From positions 124,001 to 188,000 of the forward strand of contig NZ_PJJP01000036.1 in the NCBI RefSeq assembly GCF_002929555.1: 64,000 bases of DNA. The letters run 5' to 3'. This document shows positions 16,756 to 25,151 of the stretch, piece by piece (the stretch's first letter is position 1; each line of letters starts with the position of its first letter). The DNA is from Cryobacterium sp. N22. Lineage in GTDB: Bacteria; Actinomycetota; Actinomycetes; Actinomycetales; Microbacteriaceae. The position numbers were made by a program, and so were the translations under genes. The notes beneath the pieces are model-generated. The model did no database searches, was not told the DNA's origin, and worked only from the letters and a program-made list of their open reading frames with translations.

Positions 16756-17370
16756 ATGCACTCCGCTGATGCTCCCCGGGTGGCCGGCCTGGTCCTGGCC
16801 GCCGGCGCGGGCAACCGGTACGGCACGCCGAAGGCGTTGGTCGTGGACGGATCCGGCGAGCCCTGGCTGGTGCACGCCGGCCTGGCCCTGGAGGCCGGCG
16901 GTTGCGATCCCGTGCTGGTGGTGCTCGGCGCGGGCGGCGCCCAGGCCGAGAGCCTGCTGCGCGCGGCCGCGGCCGGGTTCGACAGGCCGGACCGGCTGCG
17001 GGTGGTGCACGCCGAGAATTGGGCGGAGGGACTGTCGGCGTCCCTCGACGCCGGCCTCGCGGGGCTGCAGGGGCGCGAGTACACCACCGTCACCGCCGTG
17101 GCCCTGGTTCCGGTGGATGTGCCCGACCTCGATGCCGCCATCGTGCGGCGGCTGGTCGACGGAGCGGCCCCGCACACCCTTCGGCAGGCGCACTTCGGCG
17201 GCCGGCCCGGACATCCGGTGGTCATCGGCCGCGAGCACTGGGCGCCGCTGCGAGCGAGCCTGGCCGGCGACACCGGTGCACGACCGTACCTGGTGGCGCA
17301 CGACGTGACCGCGGTGGCCTGCGACGATCTGGGCTCGGGCCTGGACGTCGACGAGCCGAGCACGGAATAG
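16756..17370 (+). CDS. MocA-like molybdenum cofactor nucleotidyltransferase
   Basis: 204 residues with the NTP-transferase fold: LVLAAGAGNRYGTPKAL is the nucleotide-binding signature with the conserved lysine, and LVPVDVPDLD is the metal-binding acidic motif. MocA/MobA relatives add CMP or GMP to molybdopterin; in this location a role in making the cytosine- or unmodified Mo cofactor for xanthine dehydrogenase is reasonable. An in-frame ATG at 16747 is an alternative start, but it overlaps the -10 element. Not distinguishable from MobA by eye, though the loop HFGGRPGHPVVIGREHW resembles MocA. Confidence 0.85.
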   Translation: MHSADAPRVAGLVLAAGAGNRYGTPKALVVDGSGEPWLVHAGLALEAGGCDPVLVVLGAGGAQAESLLRAAAAGFDRPDRLRVVHAENWAEGLSASLDAGLAGLQGREYTTVTAVALVPVDVPDLDAAIVRRLVDGAAPHTLRQAHFGGRPGHPVVIGREHWAPLRASLAGDTGARPYLVAHDVTAVACDDLGSGLDVDEPSTE

Positions 17371-17398
17371 TCCACACCCACTGCGGAACCGGGGGCGC

Positions 17399-18244
17399 TC
17401 ACCACGGCGCTTCGAGCTCGTCGAGGTCCTCGTACACGCTGGTGATCGCCGCGATCCGGGTGCGGCTCTCGCGCACCTGCGCGCCCATCGCTCCGGTGGC
17501 GAGCAGGTTGACCAGGCTCATGGCCGCGGCGTAGCTGTCGAATGCCGACACCGAGTCCACCGGGCATTCGAGCCAGTGGGTGGCCTGGTCGGAGTACTTG
17601 CGGGCCGAGGAATCGGCGATCAGCACCAGCGGCACCTCGCGGCTCCGGATGGCCGCGACGATGTCCCCGAAGCCGGAGACCCGCCGGCGGAAGCCCATCA
17701 GCACCACCACGTCGCGCGGGCCGAGGCCGGCCAGCTCTTCGCCGAGCGACTGGCCCGGCAGCGGTGCCAGGCGCACCTGGTCGCGTGCCTGAACAAGCTG
17801 CTGGCGCAGGTGCAGCGCCAGCGGGTAACTGTTGCGCAGCCCCACGATCACGACGTTCTGGGCCGATCGCACCAGCCGGGCCGCGGCATCCAGCCGCCCG
17901 TCGGAGAGGGTGACCAGCAGCCGGCGCAGGTTGTCCTGTTCGGCTTCGGCGTGCGCGGCCAGCCGTGAGGGCGTGCCGGCGGATGCGCCGGGGCCGCCGA
18001 GCGGTGCGCCCAGGCTGCGCAGGGCCCTGGCGTGCTCGCGCACCTCGGCCGAGTCCTGGAAGCCGAGCCGGCGGAACAACCTGGACACCGTGGCCTTCGA
18101 CACGCCGCTGAGCCGGGCCAGCTCCGACGCGTTGTAGACGGCGAGGTCGCTCAGGTGGTCGAGGATGAAGTCGGCGGCACGCTGCTCCTGCGGGGAGAGC
18201 TCGCCGTACCGGCCGTCGATGCGCTGCCCGATGTTCAGGGTCAT
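17399..18244 (-). CDS. RpiR/MurR-family transcriptional regulator
   Basis: 281 residues. An N-terminal winged helix-turn-helix (LSPQEQRAADFILDHLSDLAVYNASELARLSGVSKATVSRLFRRLGF) is joined to a SIS domain (NVVIVGLRNSYPLALHLRQQL; GPRDVVVLMGFRRR), the layout of RpiR regulators that sense sugar phosphates or other metabolites. Its ATG overlaps the allC stop by 4 nt, making it the last gene of the fmdA-amidase-pucG-allC operon. It is the best local candidate for controlling ureide genes; GTGTTTCA repeats upstream of pucG may be its sites, but this is inference. Confidence 0.92.
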   Translation of the reverse strand: MTLNIGQRIDGRYGELSPQEQRAADFILDHLSDLAVYNASELARLSGVSKATVSRLFRRLGFQDSAEVREHARALRSLGAPLGGPGASAGTPSRLAAHAEAEQDNLRRLLVTLSDGRLDAAARLVRSAQNVVIVGLRNSYPLALHLRQQLVQARDQVRLAPLPGQSLGEELAGLGPRDVVVLMGFRRRVSGFGDIVAAIRSREVPLVLIADSSARKYSDQATHWLECPVDSVSAFDSYAAAMSLVNLLATGAMGAQVRESRTRIAAITSVYEDLDELEAPW

Positions 18245-19557
18245 GCCGGGTCCTGCGAGCCTGCCTGGTGGCCATCGGCCAGGGCGAGCACCGCGGCCTC
18301 GAAGGCATCCAGCGCCCGGGCCACATCGGCCTCGGTGACCGACTCGTCGGGGTGGTGGCTCACTCCCCCGGCGCAGCGCACGAAGAGCATGCCGATCTCG
18401 GTGAGGTGCGCCACGGCCATCGCGTCGTGTCCGGCCATCGAGAGCAGCTCCAGCGGCGCCGGCGCGTCGTCGGCGCCGTCGGCGGCACGAAGGTCGGCGG
18501 CACGGATGCCCGCGGCGATCACGCCGCGCAACCGGTCGCTGCAGTGCGCCGCCGGTGCCGCGTGCGTCTGGTGCACCGCGACGTGCAGGCCGCGCGTGGC
18601 GCAGATCTCGTCGAGCAGGGTCTCGATCTGCTGCCAGACGCTGTCGCGGTCCGCATCGAACCGGCCGCGCAGGTCGAGGCTGAACTCGGCCCGGCCGGCG
18701 ATCACGTTGACGGCGTCGGGGAACACTTCGAGGTGCCCGACCGTGGCGATCAGGTCGGCGTCGCGGGCGAGCCGCTCGATGGCGACGATGGCCTCGCTGG
18801 CCCCGGCGAGGGCATCGCGGCGGTGGGTCCACGGGGTGCCGGAGTGACCGGCCTTGCCGGTGATGGTGATCTGGAAGCGCCGCGCCCCGGCGATCGAGGA
18901 GACGATGCCCAGGGGCAGGTCGTTCTCCTCGAGCACCGGACCCTGTTCGATGTGCGTCTCGAGGTAGCCGACGAAGTCGTTGGAGGTGCGGGCGGCGGCC
19001 GTGACGGCAGCCGGGTCGAGGCCGAAGGCCACGAACGCTTCGTGCAGGGTGATGCCCGCCTCGTCGGTCAGCTCCCACCAGGCATCCAGCCAGGTGCCGG
19101 CCAGCGCGCGGCTGCCGAGCAGCGCGGTGCCGAACCTGGTGCCCTCCTCGTCGCCGAAGGCCACGACCTCCAGGGCGAACGGCAGGCTGCGGCCGCTGGT
19201 CGTGATGCGCTCGACCACGGCGATGGCGGTGAGCACCCCGAGGATGCCGTCGTACCGGCCGGCCGAGGGCACGGTGTCCAGGTGCGAGCCCAGCAGCAGC
19301 GCGGGCAGGCCGGGGGTGGCGCCTTCGAGGCGGCCGCACTGGTTGCCGGCGGCGTCCTGCCAGGTGTCCATGCCGGCGCCCTGCATCCAGCCGGCGGCGA
19401 GGGCGTTCACCGCCGCGTGCTCGGGCGAGAGGTAGACCCGTTCGATCAGGCCGTCGGGCAGGCTGGAGTGGCGGGCGAGCTCGTCGCAGCGTTCCAGCAC
19501 GACAGCGGCGGTGCGTGCGCCGTCGTTCCGCATGGTGTCGTCAGCCGGCGGCGTCAT
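18241..19557 (-). CDS. allC: Allantoate amidohydrolase (M20 family)
   Basis: 438 residues of the M20/allantoate amidohydrolase/carbamoylase family. It hydrolyses allantoate to ureidoglycine, CO2 and ammonia. Metal-binding motifs visible are LLLGSHLDTVPSAGRYDGILGVL and FGDEEGTRFGTALLGSRALAG, and the dimerisation-domain region contains GKAGHSGTPW; the final metal histidine is in AGGVSHHPDESV. N-carbamoyl-amino-acid hydrolases are close relatives, but linkage to pucG supports allantoate. It overlaps pucG and the RpiR gene by 4 nt on each side. Confidence 0.92.
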   Translation of the reverse strand: MTPPADDTMRNDGARTAAVVLERCDELARHSSLPDGLIERVYLSPEHAAVNALAAGWMQGAGMDTWQDAAGNQCGRLEGATPGLPALLLGSHLDTVPSAGRYDGILGVLTAIAVVERITTSGRSLPFALEVVAFGDEEGTRFGTALLGSRALAGTWLDAWWELTDEAGITLHEAFVAFGLDPAAVTAAARTSNDFVGYLETHIEQGPVLEENDLPLGIVSSIAGARRFQITITGKAGHSGTPWTHRRDALAGASEAIVAIERLARDADLIATVGHLEVFPDAVNVIAGRAEFSLDLRGRFDADRDSVWQQIETLLDEICATRGLHVAVHQTHAAPAAHCSDRLRGVIAAGIRAADLRAADGADDAPAPLELLSMAGHDAMAVAHLTEIGMLFVRCAGGVSHHPDESVTEADVARALDAFEAAVLALADGHQAGSQDPA

Positions 19558-20804
19558 GAGCCCGCGGCATCCTGGTAGACCTCGTAGGCGGCGCCCACGC
19601 CGCCCCCGCCGGTCACGCTCGCGCCGGAGCGGCGCAGCACCTGTTCGAGCGCGGCGAGGGTGGTGAGCACGGTGTCCTTGCGAGCGTTGTAGCCCATGGT
19701 GCCGATGCGCCAGACCAAGCCGCGCAGCGGACCGAACGAGGTGCCGATTTCGATGCCGAAGTCGTTCAGCAGCTCTCCGCGCACTGCGTCACCGGTCACT
19801 CCGTCGGGGATGTGCACGGCCACGACGTTGTTCATCCGGTGGTCCAGATCGCCGAAGACGGCCAGGCCCAGGCCCTGCACGCCGGCGAGCATGGCGGCGC
19901 CGTGCAGCCGATGCCGTTCCACGGCCAGCTCCATGCCCTCGTCCACCAGCAACCGGGCGCACTCCCGGGCGCCGTAGAGCATGGTGGTGGCCTCGGTGTG
20001 GTGGTTGAGCCGTTTGGGGCCCCAGTAGTCGAAGATCATCGACAGGTCGAAGTAGTTGGAGCGGATCGGGTGGGCGCTCACGGCGTCGCCGGCCTCGCGG
20101 ATGCCCGCTTCGATGCTCTTGCGGGCATTGATCACCTCGACAGCACGGGGCGAGAAGGTGGCCGGCGCCGAGCCGGAGGGGCCGCCCAGGCATTTCTGCA
20201 GGCCGGCGGTGACGGCGTCCAGGCCCCAGGCATCCGCCTCGAAGGTGTTGCCGGCCAGCGACGCGGTCACGTCGGTGTAGAACAGCACGCCGTGCCTGGC
20301 ACAGATGTCGCCGAGTTCGTCGAGCGGCTGGGCCACGGTGGTGGACGTGTCGCCGTGCACGATCGCCAGCAGTGCCGGCTTGGTCTCGCGGATGGCCTGC
20401 TCGATCTGGGCGGGGGTGAACACGGTGCCCCACTCGATCTCCCGCACGTGCACCTCGGCGCCGGCGCGTTCGGCGATCTCGCGCAGCAGGTGGCCGAACC
20501 GGCCGAAGATGGGCACGAGCACCCGGTCGCCGGGGCTGATCAGGGAGACCAGCGCCGCCTCGATGCCGGCGCGGGAGGTGCCGTCGATGAGCAGGGTCTG
20601 CTCGTTCGTGGTCTTGAAGACGCCGCGGTAGAGCTCCATGGTCTCGTTCATGTACGCCGTCATGGACGGGTCGTACTGGCCGACAAGCTGGGCGGACATG
20701 GCGCGCAGCACCCGGGGGTCGGCGTTCACCGGGCCGGGGCCCATCAGCAGGCGGGACGGCGGATTGATCGGCAGACTGGAAATGAGTGTTTCACCCTTCG
20801 GCAA
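19554..20804 (-). CDS. pucG: (S)-Ureidoglycine-glyoxylate aminotransferase
   Basis: 416 residues, fold-type I PLP enzyme of class V. It closely follows Bacillus PucG in order and motif: LLMGPGPVNADPRVLRAMS, IDGTSRAGIEAAL, HGDTSTT, the PLP lysine in GLQKCLGGPSGSAP, and SNYFDLS followed by KRLNHHTEATTMLYG. PucG transfers the amino group of ureidoglycine to glyoxylate, giving oxalurate and glycine. The only start that allows the full N-terminus is a TTG at 20804; no ribosome binding site is visible before it and the upstream frame closes at 20850-20852. Confidence 0.94.
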   Translation of the reverse strand: MPKGETLISSLPINPPSRLLMGPGPVNADPRVLRAMSAQLVGQYDPSMTAYMNETMELYRGVFKTTNEQTLLIDGTSRAGIEAALVSLISPGDRVLVPIFGRFGHLLREIAERAGAEVHVREIEWGTVFTPAQIEQAIRETKPALLAIVHGDTSTTVAQPLDELGDICARHGVLFYTDVTASLAGNTFEADAWGLDAVTAGLQKCLGGPSGSAPATFSPRAVEVINARKSIEAGIREAGDAVSAHPIRSNYFDLSMIFDYWGPKRLNHHTEATTMLYGARECARLLVDEGMELAVERHRLHGAAMLAGVQGLGLAVFGDLDHRMNNVVAVHIPDGVTGDAVRGELLNDFGIEIGTSFGPLRGLVWRIGTMGYNARKDTVLTTLAALEQVLRRSGASVTGGGGVGAAYEVYQDAAGS

Positions 20805-20863
20805 TTCTGAACCATCTGTTTCAGATGCCCAGTTTACGCAACAGGTGTTTCAGTCGTGTTTCG
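20786..20863 (-). promoter_or_regulatory. Four TGAAACA-type repeats around the pucG promoter
   Basis: On the plus strand GTGTTTCA begins at 20786 and 20845, CTGTTTCA at 20816 and GTGTTTCG at 20856. Starts are spaced 30, 29 and 11 bp, about whole helical turns. A possible -10 (TAAACT on the minus strand, 20836-20831) lies between them. TCTGAA-N8-TTCAGA (20806-20825) forms an inverted pair around one copy. The pattern suggests cooperative regulator binding on one DNA face. Confidence 0.5.
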
Positions 20864-20869
20864 TGCGGT

Positions 20870-22480
20870 TCACTCCTGCATTCCGGCGGCAAGCTCCGCC
20901 CCGATGTCGATCAGGGCGAGGTCGGTGTGGCGCCGGCCCATCAGGCAGAGCCCCACGGGCGCTCCCTGCGTCTTGGACAGTGGAACCTCGAACCCAGGCA
21001 CCGAGAGCGCCGGATAGCCGCCGATCCCGGCCAGGCAGGTCAGGGTGAGGGTATTCGTGCGCGTCGCATCGATCTCGGCGGGGTTCGCGTGCCGGGACGG
21101 GGCGGTCGACGACGCCGAGGGCAGCAGCAGGATGCGTCCGTCCAGCACCGCGTCCAACCGCGCCCGGGCGGCGGCCAGGGCGGTGCGCGCCTCGGCCTCG
21201 TGGGTCGGGTCGATGCGGGAGGCGGCCTCGAAGCGGCTGGCGACGGCGGTGCCGAGGGCGCCCGGATGCGTGCGCACCCACTCCCCGTTGGCCCGCCAGG
21301 CCTCGATGGCCTGCACGGTGCGGAAGATGCGCAGCGCCTCGGCGAGGTCGCCCACGTCGACGAGGTCGGGTGCGGGCAACAGTCCGGCCCGGGTGAGCCT
21401 GTCGAGGCCGGCCACGAACACGTCCTGCACGTCGTCGTCCGCGGCGAAGAGCAGCGCCCTGGACACTGCGAAGCGGGCCGGGGCGTCTACCTGGGCAGCG
21501 CTGATCTGACGCGAGGGGTCGAGGGATGCCGCGGCCGCGGCCCGGAGCACGCCGGCGGTGCGGGTGAGCCAGCCGACGGTGTCGAACGAGGGCGCCAGCG
21601 GCAGCAGTCCGGACCGGTCGACGGCGCCGTGCGTGCTGCGGAGCCCCCAGAGTCCCTGGTACGAGGCGGGCACCCGGATCGATCCCGCGGTGTCGGTGGC
21701 CAGGCCGATGCCCGCCTGCCCCAGCGCCACGGCAGCGGCCGGTCCGCTCGACGAGCCGCCGGGCAGGGCGCCGGGCACCCGCACGTTGGGCGGGGTGCCG
21801 TAGTGCTCGTTGTCGCCGGCGATGCTGTACGCGAACTCGTCGGTTTGGGCGATGCCGCGCACGCTCGCGCCGGCGCCGAGCAGCGCCGCGACAGCCGGGG
21901 CGGTGTCGGTGGCGGGAACGGCTTCGCGCAGATAAACCGGGTTGCCGGCGCCCACGGTGAAGCCGGCAATGTCGTAGAGGTCTTTCACGGCGATGGTCTC
22001 GCCGGCCAGGGCGTCCGAGGCGTCGTCGGGGGCGGCCACCAGCGGGGTGCCTACCAGGCGCCACACCGTGGGATTGATCGCGGCCGGTGGCGCGGCCACC
22101 TGGGCCACCTCCACCTGCCAGGCGCCCGCGGCGCTCCGTGACCAGAGCTGGGTCACCAGCCCGGCGCCGCCGGCATCCGGGGCGTTCACCGACAGAATCA
22201 GGGCGTGCCCGGGGTCGATCACGCGCACGTGCAGGGCGCGGATGCCCCGGGCGACGGTGCCGGTGCGGGCGCCGCGGAAGCCGCTGATCGCGTCGTGGCC
22301 CACCAGCAGGCCGGTGGCGTCGCCGCGCAGGGTGTTCTCGCCGGGCGCGAAGAAGGCGTCGAGCGCGGTCAGGTCGTTGTGAGCGAGGGCATCTTCGTAG
22401 CCGGCGAAGGCGGCCAGCAGCCCGTCGGGCAGTTCGCCGGTGAGGGTGGTGGGGGTCGGGACAATCAGCGGCTCAGGCAT
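20870..22480 (-). CDS. AtzH-like domain fused to amidase-signature hydrolase
   Basis: 536 residues in two parts. Residues about 1-130 resemble the SnoaL/NTF2-fold AtzH domain (DUF3225: AFAGYEDALAHNDLTALDAFFAPGENTLRGDATG, GHDAISGFRGAR). Residues about 140-536 are an amidase-signature enzyme with the catalytic Lys (ETIAVKDLYDIAGF), cis-Ser (GGSSSGPAAAVALG) and nucleophile Ser (ATDTAGSIRVPAS). AtzE/AtzH are separate proteins in cyanuric-acid degradation; here they are one chain. The gene lies 65 bp upstream of pucG and overlaps the acetamidase-like gene by 8 nt. A role in hydrolysing oxalurate or another ureide product is inferred. Confidence 0.9.
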   Translation of the reverse strand: MPEPLIVPTPTTLTGELPDGLLAAFAGYEDALAHNDLTALDAFFAPGENTLRGDATGLLVGHDAISGFRGARTGTVARGIRALHVRVIDPGHALILSVNAPDAGGAGLVTQLWSRSAAGAWQVEVAQVAAPPAAINPTVWRLVGTPLVAAPDDASDALAGETIAVKDLYDIAGFTVGAGNPVYLREAVPATDTAPAVAALLGAGASVRGIAQTDEFAYSIAGDNEHYGTPPNVRVPGALPGGSSSGPAAAVALGQAGIGLATDTAGSIRVPASYQGLWGLRSTHGAVDRSGLLPLAPSFDTVGWLTRTAGVLRAAAAASLDPSRQISAAQVDAPARFAVSRALLFAADDDVQDVFVAGLDRLTRAGLLPAPDLVDVGDLAEALRIFRTVQAIEAWRANGEWVRTHPGALGTAVASRFEAASRIDPTHEAEARTALAAARARLDAVLDGRILLLPSASSTAPSRHANPAEIDATRTNTLTLTCLAGIGGYPALSVPGFEVPLSKTQGAPVGLCLMGRRHTDLALIDIGAELAAGMQE

Positions 22481-23570
22481 CGAAGTCCGCCACCCGGATG
22501 CGGGCGTGCACGCCGGCGACGAGGTCGACCACCTGCGAGATGTTGAAGTCGGTCGCGGCGCTCAGGTACGCGTACGCGAGGGTACGGTCCATGCCGTAGC
22601 GCGCGGCGAGCAGGTCGATGGCGGCGCGCACACATTTGCGCACGGCCTCGTCGAGGTCGGCGTCCATTCCGGTCGGCACCAGGAATTCGGTCGTCTCGGC
22701 GAGAGGGCCGGCCAGTTCGCCGAAGGCCGCGATCGCGTCGGCCCGGCTAACCACGTCGAAGCGGATGGTCACCCGCAGCGACGCTTCCATGGCCGTGAGC
22801 GCCACCTCGCCGTCGCCCTGGGCGAAGTGCGGGTCGCCCACGTAGGCCAGCGCGCCGTCCACCTGCACCGGCAGGTAGAGGGCCGAGCCCACGGTGAGCA
22901 GGTTGATGTCGATGTTGCCGCCGTGCGCGCCGGGCGGAACCGAGTGCGGGCGACTCTCACCGGCGACGGCGACGCCCATGATGCCCAGGAACGGCCGGAG
23001 CGGGAAGTGCACACTCCGCGCCCCGCCAGGCACCAGCGGCAGGGTGCCGACCCGGCCGGTCTCGGTGTCTTCGAGGGCGGCGAAGACGCTCACATTGCCC
23101 TCGCCGAGCGGGTACTCCCCGGGCAGGGCGCCGCGGCCGTGCCGGTTGGAGATCACGCCGTACGGCACCCGGGGGGTGGCCTCGAGCACGGTCATTTTGA
23201 GCAGGTCGCCCGGCCGGGCGCCCCGCACATGGATCGGCCCGGTGACCAGGTGCGGGCCGTCCACGCCGGGGTCCCGGGACGGGTTCGAGGCGGCCAGCAG
23301 CACCGCGTCGTCGAGCACCGCGGCCCGGTCGACACCGTGGCCGGCGAAGAAGGCCACCGGGTCGCGGCCCTGGTCTTCGAGCACGCCCTCGTGGCTGATC
23401 GTGTCGATGGTGACCTCGGTGCCGGCGTCGATCACGAGCGCCGGCGCATCCGTGGCACAGGGCAGCCGGCCCCAGAGCACGGTGGCCGGGGTGGCGGGCA
23501 GATACTGCGCGGCGCGGATGGGCCCGGTGCCGGGCTGCAGGATGTCGAATGGCATGACGTCGAATGGCAT
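22473..23570 (-). CDS. Acetamidase/formamidase family protein
   Basis: 365 residues of the FmdA/AmdA family: TVDTISHEGVLEDQGRDP-like region, GHVHVRGARPGDLLKM, GGNIDINLLTVGSALYLPVQVDGALAYVGDPHFAQGDGEV, and TDFNISQVVDLVAGVHA near the end are characteristic. These enzymes release ammonia from simple amides. The start region is a 12-bp duplication encoding MPFDVMPFD; AAAAGG sits 7 nt before the first ATG. It is the first gene of the operon with the AtzH-amidase, pucG and allC, so a ureide-derived amide such as oxamate is an attractive but unproven substrate. Confidence 0.9.
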   Translation of the reverse strand: MPFDVMPFDILQPGTGPIRAAQYLPATPATVLWGRLPCATDAPALVIDAGTEVTIDTISHEGVLEDQGRDPVAFFAGHGVDRAAVLDDAVLLAASNPSRDPGVDGPHLVTGPIHVRGARPGDLLKMTVLEATPRVPYGVISNRHGRGALPGEYPLGEGNVSVFAALEDTETGRVGTLPLVPGGARSVHFPLRPFLGIMGVAVAGESRPHSVPPGAHGGNIDINLLTVGSALYLPVQVDGALAYVGDPHFAQGDGEVALTAMEASLRVTIRFDVVSRADAIAAFGELAGPLAETTEFLVPTGMDADLDEAVRKCVRAAIDLLAARYGMDRTLAYAYLSAATDFNISQVVDLVAGVHARIRVADFDA

Positions 23571-23650
23571 GGATGCGCCTTTTCCGTTGTGGGTCGGGAG
23601 CCGGCTCTGCGCCGCCGGCGCTTCCCCGTTGGTCGAGAGTAGCGCCAGTT

Positions 23651-23679
23651 TTGCGACCGGGACGACCAGCCACTACCGT
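23651..23679 (+). promoter_or_regulatory. Promoter for the DUF1275 gene
   Basis: TTGCGA (23651-23656), a 17-nt spacer and TACCGT (23674-23679) match a vegetative promoter. The expected start of transcription is about 20 nt before the GTG at 23707, leaving room for GATAGGA. Confidence 0.55.
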
Positions 23680-23706
23680 GACAATTCCAAGCCGATAGGA
23701 CCGCCA

Positions 23707-24423
23707 GTGCCCTCCACCCCCGTCATCCACCGTCTGCGCAGCAAGCCCGACCACCTGCACCTCGGCCTGATGCTGGCCCTCACGTTCTCCACTGGTGTGG
23801 CGGATGCGGTGGGTTACCTCGGCCTCGACAAGGTGTTCACCGGCAACATGACCGGCAACGTCGTCATCCTCGGTATGGCCATCGCCGGCGCCGACGACCT
23901 GCCCGTGGTGGGCCCGCTGATCGCCCTGTTCACCTTCATGGTCGGTGCCGCGATCGGCGGCCGGGTGCTGCGCAGGGTGAAGTCGGGTTGGACCACGGAG
24001 TCGACGGTGCTGTTCGGCGCGGTCGGCCTGGTCATGGCTGCCCTGGCGATCGTCCTGTTCGCGGTCGACGGCACGCCTCCTGCGCCGTTCGACCTGATCG
24101 TCACCGGACTCCTGGCCGCCGTGATGGGCCTGCAGGCCGCCGTGGCCAGGCACATCGCCGTGAAAGACGTCACCACCGTCGTCGTCACCTCCACCATCAC
24201 GGGCTTCGCGGCGGATTCCCGCTTCGGCGGCGCCAAGAACCAGCCCTGGTTCCGCCGGCTGGCCGCGATCGTGCTGATCCTGGCCGGAGCCGGCGTCGGC
24301 GCCCTGCTGCTCATGGTGCACATCGGCTGGGGCATCGCCCTCACCGCCGTCATCACCCTCACCGTGACCGCCATCGGCCACGCCGCGGGCCGCCCGCACC
24401 ACGCCCCGGTGCCCCAGCCCTAG
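23707..24423 (+). CDS. DUF1275 (YoaK-like) membrane protein
   Basis: 238 residues, about six membrane helices. The conserved DUF1275 opening LALTFSTGVADAVGYLGLDKVFTGNMTGNVVILGMAI and the mid-protein GLQAAVARHIAVKDVTTVVVTSTITGFA are clear. The function of the family is unknown; proposals include transport. The GTG start follows GATAGGA. The larger open frame upstream (from 22894) is antisense to the acetamidase-like gene. Confidence 0.9.
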   Translation: MPSTPVIHRLRSKPDHLHLGLMLALTFSTGVADAVGYLGLDKVFTGNMTGNVVILGMAIAGADDLPVVGPLIALFTFMVGAAIGGRVLRRVKSGWTTESTVLFGAVGLVMAALAIVLFAVDGTPPAPFDLIVTGLLAAVMGLQAAVARHIAVKDVTTVVVTSTITGFAADSRFGGAKNQPWFRRLAAIVLILAGAGVGALLLMVHIGWGIALTAVITLTVTAIGHAAGRPHHAPVPQP

Positions 24424-24502
24424 TCCCCCCACCACGCCCGTCCCGCCGCGGAACGACTGGGCTCCGAACAGGTCAACGTGCGCTTGGCACCGAGTCCCGC
24501 GG

Positions 24503-25042
24503 TCAGCCGAAGGGCATCAGGGCCATCGCGGCCGTCATGACCGACATGCTCAGCAGGTTGCCGCGCTCCGGCCGGCTGCGCTGGCCGGCCAGGACCATAA
24601 CGGCGGCGGCGAGCACGAACAGCGCCCCGGCGACGCACACCACGGCGACGAAGACCGTCATCGCATGCGGATGCGTCAGGCCGGCACGCGCACCCGTCGA
24701 CGAACCGGCTCCACCCGCCATGGCGGAGCACAGGGCGATCTGCCCGGCCACCACCACCAGCCCGAGCTGGTGCAGCAGATGCAGGGCGTCGACGTGCACA
24801 ACTGCTGCCCGGCCCTGCCGCCACCGCGCGGCACCGGCGGCCACCAGAGCCCAGCCGGCCAGGATCAGCGTCCAGAGCAGCGGCGCCAGGCCGACCACCC
24901 CGAGGGCCAGGTCGGCCATGGCCGCGGCCATGAGCACCGTCCCGCCCACGGCCGTGACCGACCGGGTCCGCCGGTTGCCCAGCACGCAGCACAGGCTCGA
25001 CGCCGCCGCCACGATCATGATCAGGTGCAGGGCCGGAATCAT
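24503..25042 (-). CDS. Membrane protein of unknown function (DUF5134-like)
   Basis: 179 residues with five hydrophobic segments and conserved-looking histidines (LHLIMIVAAASSLCC; HVDALHLLHQLGLVVVAGQIALCSAMAGG; HPHAMTVFVAVVCVAG). The helix pattern with histidines resembles DUF5134 proteins of actinobacteria, though I cannot confirm this by eye. No Shine-Dalgarno sequence is obvious at the ATG. It stands alone between two other transcription units. Confidence 0.7.
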   Translation of the reverse strand: MIPALHLIMIVAAASSLCCVLGNRRTRSVTAVGGTVLMAAAMADLALGVVGLAPLLWTLILAGWALVAAGAARWRQGRAAVVHVDALHLLHQLGLVVVAGQIALCSAMAGGAGSSTGARAGLTHPHAMTVFVAVVCVAGALFVLAAAVMVLAGQRSRPERGNLLSMSVMTAAMALMPFG

Positions 25043-25105
25043 GGGTTGCCGGTGGTGGGGGGCGCTGAGCCCCGGGGCGACCTCGCTGGCATACCGGCAG
25101 TCTGC

Positions 25106-25122
25106 CCCCGCCCCGGGCGGGG
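25106..25122 (-). terminator. GC-rich hairpin downstream of HNH nuclease gene
   Basis: CCCCGCCC and GGGCGGGG form an 8-bp stem with a one-base centre (in practice 7 bp and a 3-nt loop) about 30 bp after the stop of the nuclease gene. No T-run follows. Confidence 0.4.
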
Positions 25123-25151
25123 CACCAGAGGCAAGCGAATTGCGGGTCAGG

